DNA of 36,890 nt from Bacteroidia bacterium. GTDB taxonomy: Bacteria > Bacteroidota > Bacteroidia > Bacteroidales > Prolixibacteraceae. Positions within the stretch are counted from its first letter, which is position 1. Each line of letters begins with the position of its first letter. This document shows, piece by piece, positions 19,440-26,398 of this stretch. The stretch lies in assembly GCA_025358395.1 (NCBI GenBank), contig JANYJT010000122.1:1-36890 (forward strand). The letters are read 5' to 3'. Under the pieces are notes generated by a model. The model saw nothing but the letters and a program-made list of their open reading frames with translations, made no database searches and had not been told where the DNA came from. Made by a program: the position numbers and the translations under genes.

Positions 19440-19591
19440 GGGACGGGGGGACTCGGGGACTTGGCAAGTGGTTAAAGAAAGAAATGCGAAACAGTGAAAC
19501 AATGAAACGGAGAAACGGAGAAACGGTGAAACAGTGAAACGGAGAATAATAAAAATTCTTGCTATAATCCGGGTAATCTGTGTAATCTGTG
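19440..19591. repeat. Three adjacent short tandem repeats of period 8, 8 and 9
   Basis: 19440-19463 is three GGGAC-TG-like octamers (GGGACGGG, GGGACTCG, GGGACTTG). 19488-19543 is seven octamers of GAAAC(G/A)(G/A)(A/T). 19565-19591 is three nonamers (TAATCCGGG, TAATCTGTG, TAATCTGTG). They are unrelated in sequence but alike in period and lie in the 361-base spacer between dnaX and the peroxidase gene. Their GC content contrasts with the AT-rich flanks. No ORF of merit is present; a 137-residue - strand frame here is a product of the repeats. Confidence 0.85.
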
Positions 19592-19695
19592 GTTGGGAGG
19601 AGTCCAATCGTAATCCAATTGGCATGCTTAGAGAGTAACAACCTTGAGTTTTTTCCGTATAAAACGGATATTAGTTTAAATTAATTCGTTTCAAA

Positions 19696-20238
19696 ATGAA
19701 AAAGATAATTGTTTCTCTCTTTTTATTGATGGTTGTAGGGGGTATTTCAGCGCAAAACAAAGTCCTCTACAATTTTAAAGCCAATACCCTGGATGGTCAA
19801 CCTTTTGATTTATCCTCTTTGAAAGGCAAGAAAATTATGGTTGTCAATACCGCATCGAAGTGCGGTTTAACTCCTCAATATGCTCAGCTGGAAAAACTTT
19901 ATGAAAAATACAAAGACCAAAACTTTGTGATCATTGGTTTTCCTGCCAATAATTTTGGCTCACAGGAACCAGGCACCAATGCCGAAATCAAAGCATTCTG
20001 CACAAAAAACTATGGGGTTACTTTCCCAATGATGTCAAAGATTTCGGTGAAAGGAGCCGATATTGACCCACTTTATACATGGCTTACTAATAAGTCAGAA
20101 AATGGCGTTATTGATTCTCCGGTTCAATGGAATTTTCAAAAATTCCTGGTGAATGAGAATGGTCAGCTTGCAGACGTTGCCTTGCCAAAAGAACTTCCTG
20201 ATGAAGAGAAGATCATCAAATGGATTGAAGGGAAGTAA
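19696..20238 (+). CDS. Exported glutathione peroxidase-like thiol peroxidase
   Basis: The 180-residue protein begins with a Sec signal peptide ending at about GISAQ (20). It then has the GPx core: NTASKCGLTPQY with the peroxidatic Cys56 (Cys rather than selenocysteine), the FPANNFGSQEPG loop with the active-site Gln, a possible resolving Cys in KAFCTKNYG, and the WNFQKFLV motif with the active-site Trp. Bacterial Cys-GPx enzymes usually take electrons from thioredoxin-like proteins and reduce peroxides, here presumably in the periplasm. It is monocistronic and ends at a long hairpin shared with the convergent gene. Confidence 0.94.
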   Translation: MKKIIVSLFLLMVVGGISAQNKVLYNFKANTLDGQPFDLSSLKGKKIMVVNTASKCGLTPQYAQLEKLYEKYKDQNFVIIGFPANNFGSQEPGTNAEIKAFCTKNYGVTFPMMSKISVKGADIDPLYTWLTNKSENGVIDSPVQWNFQKFLVNENGQLADVALPKELPDEEKIIKWIEGK

Positions 20239-20242
20239 GAAT

Positions 20243-20304
20243 AAATGTGAAAATGTGAAAATGTGGAAATTCCCCCATTTCCACATTTCCACATTTTCAC
20301 ATTT
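20243..20304. terminator. 28-bp inverted repeat of AAAATGTG units, bidirectional terminator
   Basis: Arms 20243-20270 and 20277-20304 pair over 28 bases with one mismatch, around TCCCCC. Each arm consists of near-octameric AAAATGTG units. The right arm ends on the base before the stop codon of the - strand gene (20305), and the + strand gene stops five bases before the left arm. T-rich tails follow in both directions (ATTTTTAATT on +, ATTTATTC on -). Confidence 0.78.
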
Positions 20305-22551
20305 TTAATTATTCACCGGTGCACTGATGACTCCCAGGTACCGTCCCATCCAGTAAGGCAATAACCAGATGTCGCCTGCACTGCTCTCGGATGTTCCATT
20401 TCCCTGCAGACGGTCGAGATTGAACATGTTTCCATTGTGGCGGGCAATTGGCCGTTCGTCAGGAGGAAGAACCTCCTTGATGGTTTGCTTTCTAAAATTC
20501 GGCTCAATCTTATCAATATCTTTTCTGTTGCTGTTGACAATCACCCATTCAATCAAATCAATGGGATATTCTTTCAACCACCAGGCAGCCTCATTCAAAT
20601 CAAAGTTTTCGGTGCCTGTGAGTGCAGTAAAAATATTCCAGGCACCCTCTTTTTCAGGTCTTTCAATCTGCCAGTGGTCTATGATGGATTCCTTGAATTT
20701 TGATTTTAGCGAATCGTTGAAGGCATATCTGAATAAACCCCAGTATCCGACAAAATACATCTCATCATCAGAGTGATTCCAATCTTCTGAAAGCTCTTTA
20801 CTTAGTTGATCTGCTTTCGCATCTGCCTGTCCAATATTGGCCATTTTTTGCATCAGATTCACATAATAGCCGTAGTTATTCATTAGATCAAAGGCTTTCT
20901 TTTTAAATACCTCTTTCCCGGTAAAATGATAGGCTGTTTGCAACATCGCAACAATATTGGATGAATTAATTTTCCGGTCTCCCACATTTTTTGGTCTGGC
21001 ATTCACATATTCCGGATTCCATTTTCCCCAGGTGGTTGGTTTTCCATCGAAATCAATCAGATACATGTCATGCCCGACAATATGCGTCATCAAAATGTCA
21101 ATGAGGTGAATTGATCGTTTTGTCAGGTCGGGATCTCCTGTCAATTCAGCCATAGCGCCCAAAGCAAAAATGTGGCCTATCGCCTCGTCGCTGCTTGTGG
21201 TTGCCTTCCAGTCCCACTCAGGGTCGGAGGCATTCTTCCACCTGTCAGGATCCGAAAGGTGCTTCATCCAACCGCTTCGTTCAAATGAGCGCGACGGAAA
21301 ACCTTGCAAGCCGTTGATGGAATATAATCTTTCCATGGCATCAAGTGATTCTCTGCAATTCTGAAGGGCATCTTCCGATTTGGTAACCGCATATCGAAAA
21401 ACCTCACCGGCCAGGTACATTGAGGTCCAAAGTCCGTCGTTGTCCGAATCACTTAGTCTGCCGGTCGACAGATTTCCTTTTTCCATTCCATCATACGAAG
21501 CGTTGAAACCATTTCTTATATGCCTGAGCCGGACCTGCTTATCGTAATATTCAGCCTTATCGGCCAGAGTCCGGTTTTTATAAACCAATTCCGTTAAACC
21601 CTTTTCAGTTAAGATAAGGACAGAACCATTCTCTCCTTTTGCAAAGTCCACGACAACGTTCCCCGGCAACCATCTTTCGCCGTTGTAAAAATTGAATTTT
21701 CCATCGGATCTTAACTGAAAGGCACCTTCCCTGGATCCGAACCACATTTTCCCGTTAATTTCCTTCAAAGTTGTAATGTATGGGGAAGGAACTCTTTGAA
21801 CGACACTACCTGTTTGTTTCAATGCATCAGTAGTAGCATCCAACCGAAGATATCCATTTGTTGTTCCTATGAATAACGATTTTTTATCAGAAGTCAAATC
21901 AAAGGATGTCAGATTTTCTGATTTAAATACTGTTTTAAGTTCTTTATTTACTGGACTAAAAGTACATAATTCGTTGCTGCCCAGCAACCAGAAGAGATTT
22001 CGCGAAGGGTCGTATCTGCTGACAAGAATTTTAGTTCCGGGGAAATTCCCTTGCCATTCAACCTTTGAATCTTTGACCAATCTGATATCCTTGCCATTAG
22101 TGATAAGAAAAGAAAAATCGATGCCTCCTTCAAATTGAGCAGCATCTGAAAGTGAATGCTGTGAGAAAAGTTTCCCGGCCCAGCAATTACTCAAAACGGC
22201 TTTATCGTCAAGATAGACAAATTGATTTTTGTATATCTGCATATCAGTTAGCTTCTTAGCCTCCATTGGTCTGTATGAGTGATCCTTTTGAATGGTGCCT
22301 GGATAAAGGAATTGACCATCATATGGCTTGTACAGTCCGGCCGAAGTCAATATTTTAATATCTCCATTCCTGTCACAACCAACTTTTAGTAATTGACAGG
22401 CATCGGATGTAGCGTAATACTTGACGCTATACTCTTGTAAATAAGGAATATCCTTATAAATAGGTTGTTTCGTCTTTGTCTCCTTTACGGGAGAGAATGA
22501 GCACAAAGCCAGTCCACCAACAAGTGTCAGCAGGTAAAATAAATTTTTCAT
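20305..22551 (-). CDS. Exported two-domain protein: beta-propeller-like N-terminus and alpha/alpha-helical C-terminus
   Basis: The 748-residue protein has an N-terminal signal (hydrophobic 4-17; the LALC segment is a weak lipobox, so lipoprotein status is uncertain). About residues 45-330 form repeating strands with phrases such as LFIGTTNGYLRL, MWFGSREGAFQL and VLILTEKGLTEL, typical of the propeller repeats in Bacteroidota hybrid two-component sensors. From about 345 to 740 the sequence is helical, with SDSDNDGLWTSMYLAGEVFRY, SSDEAIGHIFALGAMAEL, WNHSDDEMYFVGYWGLFRYAF and HNGNMFNLDRLQG, suggesting an (alpha/alpha)6 barrel like those of polysaccharide-acting enzymes. I recognise no family. An assignment as a periplasmic carbohydrate-binding or carbohydrate-cleaving protein is inference. 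Confidence 0.75.
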   Translation of the reverse strand: MKNLFYLLTLVGGLALCSFSPVKETKTKQPIYKDIPYLQEYSVKYYATSDACQLLKVGCDRNGDIKILTSAGLYKPYDGQFLYPGTIQKDHSYRPMEAKKLTDMQIYKNQFVYLDDKAVLSNCWAGKLFSQHSLSDAAQFEGGIDFSFLITNGKDIRLVKDSKVEWQGNFPGTKILVSRYDPSRNLFWLLGSNELCTFSPVNKELKTVFKSENLTSFDLTSDKKSLFIGTTNGYLRLDATTDALKQTGSVVQRVPSPYITTLKEINGKMWFGSREGAFQLRSDGKFNFYNGERWLPGNVVVDFAKGENGSVLILTEKGLTELVYKNRTLADKAEYYDKQVRLRHIRNGFNASYDGMEKGNLSTGRLSDSDNDGLWTSMYLAGEVFRYAVTKSEDALQNCRESLDAMERLYSINGLQGFPSRSFERSGWMKHLSDPDRWKNASDPEWDWKATTSSDEAIGHIFALGAMAELTGDPDLTKRSIHLIDILMTHIVGHDMYLIDFDGKPTTWGKWNPEYVNARPKNVGDRKINSSNIVAMLQTAYHFTGKEVFKKKAFDLMNNYGYYVNLMQKMANIGQADAKADQLSKELSEDWNHSDDEMYFVGYWGLFRYAFNDSLKSKFKESIIDHWQIERPEKEGAWNIFTALTGTENFDLNEAAWWLKEYPIDLIEWVIVNSNRKDIDKIEPNFRKQTIKEVLPPDERPIARHNGNMFNLDRLQGNGTSESSAGDIWLLPYWMGRYLGVISAPVNN

Positions 22552-22566
22552 GTAGTAGTAGTAGTA
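22552..22566. repeat. (GTA)5 microsatellite directly before a start codon
   Basis: Five GTA triplets abut the CAT (start codon, - strand) of the 748-residue gene, so its leader reads TACTACTACTACTACATG. Length changes here would alter start-codon spacing without affecting the frame. No function is established. Confidence 0.7.
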
Positions 22567-22747
22567 TTTATAAAACGATTCAAAGAATAAAACTACACAT
22601 TAATTTACAAAAAAAAGTCGCAAGATGCTTATTCTATTGAATGTTGGATTATTTTAGCATAAATTATCATATCAAAATTGATCCATATTTTAAGTCAGGA
22701 TCAGAAAAATGAAGTGAATTATTAATGAGTCCATAATTTATCCCATC

Positions 22748-23206
22748 ATGATGAAACAACAATTAGTTCTAGTCCTGATCCTTTCCATCCTCTTATCAGT
22801 CAATTTAGTCGGACAGGAATCTGCCAAAAAGCAATCTTCCAATGTTAGAAAATTCACCATCGACAACTGCATCAATCAGTTTAACATGGAGAAAACGGTA
22901 AAAACGGCTGTTGGTTATCAATATTGGTTTATTGATCAAAATTTTCTGGAAGATGGATTGACAGTGAAAATGAGTGTTGTAGGCCCTAAACAGGCGACAC
23001 ATGCGCCACATAAACATGCCGGTGACGAAATATTTTACGTGCTCGAGGGTACTGCCCAGTTTTACCTGAATGGCAAGACCATCAAAGGAGGACCGAACAC
23101 GACCTTCTATTGTCCGGATGATGGAACAGAACATGGCATCAGCAATGCCGGAAATACGGAGTTGAAATACCTGGTTATCAGGAAATACCTCAAAACGGAG
23201 AAATAG
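22748..23206 (+). CDS. Exported cupin-domain protein
   Basis: The 152-residue protein has a Sec signal peptide (about 1-22) and a single cupin_2 barrel. Motif 1 includes HAPHKHAGDEIFYVLEG with the metal-binding His-x3-Glu pattern, and motif 2 is DGTEHGISNAG with the third His. Such small exported cupins may bind sugars or metals or act as isomerases; the substrate cannot be read here. It is divergent from the propeller/helical protein and convergent with the rhamnose mutarotase-like gene. A sugar-related role would fit the neighbourhood but is inference. Confidence 0.9.
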   Translation: MMKQQLVLVLILSILLSVNLVGQESAKKQSSNVRKFTIDNCINQFNMEKTVKTAVGYQYWFIDQNFLEDGLTVKMSVVGPKQATHAPHKHAGDEIFYVLEGTAQFYLNGKTIKGGPNTTFYCPDDGTEHGISNAGNTELKYLVIRKYLKTEK

Positions 23207-23225
23207 GATTAAAATCATTTAATCC
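23206..23225. terminator. Short hairpin between convergent genes
   Basis: GGATTAAA-ATCA-TTTAATCC forms an 8-bp AT-rich stem starting at the last base of the cupin stop codon. There is no clear U tail, so it is a weak terminator candidate. Confidence 0.35.
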
Positions 23226-23251
23226 GTTGGGAAAATAGGAAGGCAAGTTCT

Positions 23252-23575
23252 TCAATCCATGTGAAAAACTTCAATCAAAGGCAATGAAACCGGCGAATCG
23301 TCGGGATTTACTTCCATGATTTCTGCCATATACTTCCACCATTTGCGAACTATTTCTGTTTGTGGCAGATTGTCAGCGGTATTATTCTCCGATTGCTTTT
23401 GTACGGCAAAAAGAGCATTGCTCTCCTCGTCGAAGAATATGGAGTAGTCAGTTATTCCTGCATTAGCTAATTCTTGCGACAGCTCCTTCCAAATTTCATC
23501 ATGCCGTTTTTTGTATTCAGCCAGAAATCCTGGATTTAATTTCATTTTAAATGCTACTCTTTTCATTTTCATCAT
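23252..23575 (-). CDS. L-rhamnose mutarotase family protein
   Basis: The 107-residue protein fits the RhaM/RhaU family: a small ferredoxin-like fold that interconverts anomers of L-rhamnose. KRVAFKMKLNPGFLAEYKKRHDEIW at the N-terminus, a DYSIFFDEESNALFAV strand pair and RKWWKYMAEIM near the C-terminus are characteristic. Its ATG overlaps the ctaB stop in ATGA, so it is translationally coupled to the cytochrome oxidase operon, a surprising place for a sugar mutarotase. Alternative ATGs are codons 2 and 4. No other rhamnose-pathway gene is near. Confidence 0.9.
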   Translation of the reverse strand: MMKMKRVAFKMKLNPGFLAEYKKRHDEIWKELSQELANAGITDYSIFFDEESNALFAVQKQSENNTADNLPQTEIVRKWWKYMAEIMEVNPDDSPVSLPLIEVFHMD

Positions 23576-24432
23576 GATACTAAGGCATTAATCGCCAGTA
23601 AAATAAATACAACAATAGCATACATATTAATCAAAATGAATGCTTTGCGAACAGTTCCGGACTCACTTTGGCTGAATAAATAGGTATAAAATTGTCTGAT
23701 AAAAAACAGGTTGATAAGGAAAAGCGAAGCAATCAGGATCGAATGAAGTCTAAATTCAAAAAATGGAAGCAACAAAAGGAATAAGGAAGTTATCATTCCC
23801 CAAAAAAATACCACTCGTCTGATCTGTAGTTCACTTAATATTTTAGAAATAGAGGAAAAACCTGCCAGTTCGTATTCTTTTCCGTACTTGATCATCAGCA
23901 GCCAGAAATGCGGAACCTGCCACATGCAAACGAATATAAAGAGGAATATTGAATTTGGATGAATTACTGAAAATCCTGCTGATGTCCAACCGATTAAGGG
24001 TGGCACACCGCCAACGAGAGCTCCCGGCAGAATGGCAAGCAAGCTTTTTGTCTTGAGGGGAGTATAAATTAAATTATAAAAAACCACGTTCAGAAGTCCC
24101 AGGAGTGCAGGTATCCATCCATTTTGTGACAAAAGCAATGCCCCGGACAGAATGAGTGCCACTGCAATGAAAGTCGCCGAACTTGCTGAAATTTCTCCTG
24201 CCGGAATGGGACGGTTACGGGTTCTGGGCATGAGTTTGTCATATTTGCGCTCCTGTACCTGATTCAAAACTGAGGCGCCTGCAGAAAGCAAAAAAACGCC
24301 AACGGAAAGAAACAGAAAAGCAATACCAACACTGCTTCCGGATAAAACATATCCTGTCAGAGCAGAAAAGGTAACCATCATTGAAAGTCGAACCCTCACC
24401 AGCCTGCTAATTACAGAAAAGCGTTTTCGCAT
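23572..24432 (-). CDS. ctaB: Protoheme IX farnesyltransferase (heme O synthase)
   Basis: This polytopic UbiA-family prenyltransferase adds a farnesyl group to heme B for the oxidase. The signature LNQVQERKYDKLMPRTRNRP carries the Asn-x3-acidic-x3-Asp prenyl-diphosphate/Mg site and the following Arg residues. An upstream TTG at 24447 overlaps coxB, but the ATG at 24432, one base after the coxB stop, is the more likely start and gives about 286 residues. It is followed with a 4-base overlap by the mutarotase-like gene. No ctaA (heme A synthase) is in the window. Confidence 0.95.
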   Translation of the reverse strand: MRKRFSVISRLVRVRLSMMVTFSALTGYVLSGSSVGIAFLFLSVGVFLLSAGASVLNQVQERKYDKLMPRTRNRPIPAGEISASSATFIAVALILSGALLLSQNGWIPALLGLLNVVFYNLIYTPLKTKSLLAILPGALVGGVPPLIGWTSAGFSVIHPNSIFLFIFVCMWQVPHFWLLMIKYGKEYELAGFSSISKILSELQIRRVVFFWGMITSLFLLLLPFFEFRLHSILIASLFLINLFFIRQFYTYLFSQSESGTVRKAFILINMYAIVVFILLAINALVS

Positions 24433-24433
24433 A

Positions 24434-25369
24434 TTATTTTTTCTCAACGGCTGATTTGAAATAATCTACAATTTTATTAAGCTCTTCATCACTTATCTTA
24501 TCCTTGTATGATTGCATCAATCCCTGATTGAATCCTTTAACTACTTCAGCATTTGGATCAAGAATGGATCTTTTGATGTAATCATCATTCGCCTCAATCT
24601 CTTTTTCCCCGGCGCTTGTCACGACAATGGTTTTCCGTCCGTACAATCCTTTAAAGGAGGGTCCTATAATTTTGGATCCATCCATCGAGTGGCATGTCAG
24701 ACAAGCATTGGCCTTGATAATGGCAAGTCCGGGATGATCCGGCAGACCGGCAGTTACTTTCAGGTCAGCCAGCCATTTGTTAAAATCAAGACTGTCAACC
24801 ACGATGGCTTTCGCCAACATGTTTGAGTGCGCCAGTCCGCAGTATTCAGTACAGTATATATCAAAAGTACCTTTCATTATAGGTCTAAACCACAAATAAT
24901 TCTTGTAACCGGGAATAACATCCTCTTTAACCCTGAAGGCTGGGATAAACAAGCTGTGGTTAACGTCAAGTGAAACAAGGTTTAACTTCACATTCCGGTT
25001 GAAAGGGACGACAAGTTCCCTGGAGACTTTCCCGTTTCCATAGTCAAATTCCCAGGACCACATCTTTCCAATAACCGTAACAGGCATGGCATTTGCCGGC
25101 ACTTTACGCATGGGTGCAAATCCTTCCCAACCGTAATAGAACATCACCATTACAATGATCACAGGAATGACAGTCCAGGCAACTTCCAGTTTTGTATTGT
25201 GGGAAAATTGTCGGGGATTTTTATTCCTCTTTCGCGAAAAGTGGATCAGAATATAGATTATTAATGCAGTAATCCCAATCGTGAAAATAAAGGAGATGGC
25301 AAAGATGAAAATAAAAGCCCTATCGACAGCACCGGCCAGGTTAGACCCTTCGTTGAATAGTGTTTCCAT
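24434..25369 (-). CDS. coxB: Cytochrome c oxidase subunit II with fused cytochrome c domain (caa3 type)
   Basis: Two membrane helices (about 19-44 and 64-80) precede the periplasmic cupredoxin domain, whose binuclear CuA ligands are visible (His138, Cys173, Cys177, His181, Met184). A C-terminal class I cytochrome c domain follows with CLTCH (223-227) and a Met ligand near 285. The fused heme means electrons arrive directly at this subunit, as in caa3 oxidases. The 311-residue length fits. It lies 11 bp after the subunit IV gene and directly before ctaB. Confidence 0.97.
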   Translation of the reverse strand: METLFNEGSNLAGAVDRAFIFIFAISFIFTIGITALIIYILIHFSRKRNKNPRQFSHNTKLEVAWTVIPVIIVMVMFYYGWEGFAPMRKVPANAMPVTVIGKMWSWEFDYGNGKVSRELVVPFNRNVKLNLVSLDVNHSLFIPAFRVKEDVIPGYKNYLWFRPIMKGTFDIYCTEYCGLAHSNMLAKAIVVDSLDFNKWLADLKVTAGLPDHPGLAIIKANACLTCHSMDGSKIIGPSFKGLYGRKTIVVTSAGEKEIEANDDYIKRSILDPNAEVVKGFNQGLMQSYKDKISDEELNKIVDYFKSAVEKK

Positions 25370-25380
25370 AGTTTGGGAAA

Positions 25381-25665
25381 TTATCTGAAATAATAATCAA
25401 TAAATGTGATCGCAATTATTACTGCGAAAAGGAGAAAGACCCCTCCTACCATTATCCTAAGCAAAGAATTTTCAAATTTCAAATGCATGAAGTAAGTAAG
25501 TACGATGGTGACTTTGACGGAAGCAATAATTAGTGCCAGTGCAACAGTAAAGGCTCCCAAATGAATTTTGATGGCAAGTATGGATAAAGTTGTCAATATC
25601 AACAGAATTATCAATACTTTCCAGTTGAGTGAGTCACTTGAGATATGATTTTCATGGTTTTTCAT
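25381..25665 (-). CDS. coxD: Cytochrome c oxidase subunit IV family protein
   Basis: The 94-residue protein has three hydrophobic helices. SVKVTIVLTYFMHLKFE is the signature of the prokaryotic subunit IV family (CyoD/CtaF-like). It is an accessory membrane subunit thought to stabilise the oxidase core. It lies between subunits III and II in the operon, with a 108-base gap upstream that contains a small hairpin. Confidence 0.93.
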   Translation of the reverse strand: MKNHENHISSDSLNWKVLIILLILTTLSILAIKIHLGAFTVALALIIASVKVTIVLTYFMHLKFENSLLRIMVGGVFLLFAVIIAITFIDYYFR

Positions 25666-25735
25666 TCGTGATTTCTATTTTAAAATTCATTTTTGTTTTT
25701 CTAACTTCGGTAAACCAGGATCCATTCCTTATCGC

Positions 25736-25755
25736 AATTGCCCAAAGCGGCAATT
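25736..25755. other. Small hairpin between coxC and coxD
   Basis: AATTGCC and GGCAATT form a 7-bp stem around CAAAGC within the 108-base gap. There is no U tail. It might protect mRNA ends or attenuate transcription inside the operon; the evidence is thin. Confidence 0.3.
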
Positions 25756-25773
25756 AGTGTCAACGGTAGTTTA

Positions 25774-26385
25774 CTAAGTGATAAGATAAAGCAACGGAAA
25801 GAGGAAAATCCAGATCAGATCGACCAGGTGCCAGTATAGTGCGCCGTTTTCCTGCAACAAATAATGTTCTGAATTAATCTTCCCTGAATTGATCTTAAAA
25901 AGCACGATGCTAAGAAAGATTCCGCCAATGATTACGTGCAATAAATGGAGTCCGGTCATCATGAAATAGAGTCCAAAAAACATGATTTCACCGTGCGGAA
26001 GAGTCTTCATTACATCGGAACCGGGATAGAGATGAAGCGAAAATTTATGTCCCCATTCAAAATATTTATTTACCATGAATACGCCTGCCAGGAGTAAGGT
26101 AATAAACAACAATCCCATGGCTTTGCCTCCCTTATTTTGCTGAATGGCAGTCAGTGACATGGCCACAGTCATACTGCTAACGAGAAGTACGACCGTGTTT
26201 GTCGCGCCAACAAATGCATTCAGCTCCAGGGCTGCGTGGTGAAAATCCACTGCATATTTAGAGCGCATCACGGCGTATACGATGAATAGTCCACCGAAAA
26301 GAAACAACTCGGTAAAGAGAAAAAGCCACATTCCCATCTTCCCGGTGTCGCTGTCTATGAATTCACTGTGTTCGTTTGTCGACAT
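25774..26385 (-). CDS. coxC: Cytochrome c oxidase subunit III
   Basis: The 203-residue protein has about five membrane helices, the short form common in caa3/cbb-like bacterial oxidases. GMWLFLFTELFLFGGLF, a TNTVVLLVSSMTVAMSL segment, GLHLLHVIIGGIFL with the conserved His-x2-His, and a C-terminal LYWHLVDLIWIFLFPLLYL identify the family. It stabilises the catalytic core. It begins 13 bp after coxA. Confidence 0.96.
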   Translation of the reverse strand: MSTNEHSEFIDSDTGKMGMWLFLFTELFLFGGLFIVYAVMRSKYAVDFHHAALELNAFVGATNTVVLLVSSMTVAMSLTAIQQNKGGKAMGLLFITLLLAGVFMVNKYFEWGHKFSLHLYPGSDVMKTLPHGEIMFFGLYFMMTGLHLLHVIIGGIFLSIVLFKINSGKINSEHYLLQENGALYWHLVDLIWIFLFPLLYLIT

Positions 26386-26398
26386 AGGTTGGTATTAT

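Larger units (their letters stand above)
19335..19695. other. Divergent spacer between dnaX and glutathione peroxidase
   Basis: This spacer contains the dnaX promoter (19359-19388) and the tandem repeat cluster (19440-19591). Between 19592 and 19695 the sequence becomes ordinary and should contain the peroxidase promoter, but no box pair stood out. Confidence 0.5.

Noticed and set aside
19440..19591. A CRISPR array or a coding region (a 137-residue - strand frame)
   Set aside because: The repeats are contiguous octamers or nonamers with no unique spacers. The frame is low-complexity repeat translation with no family resemblance.
23252..23575. Part of a rhamnose utilisation operon
   Set aside because: The gene is coupled to ctaB and no rhamnose isomerase, kinase, aldolase or transporter is nearby.
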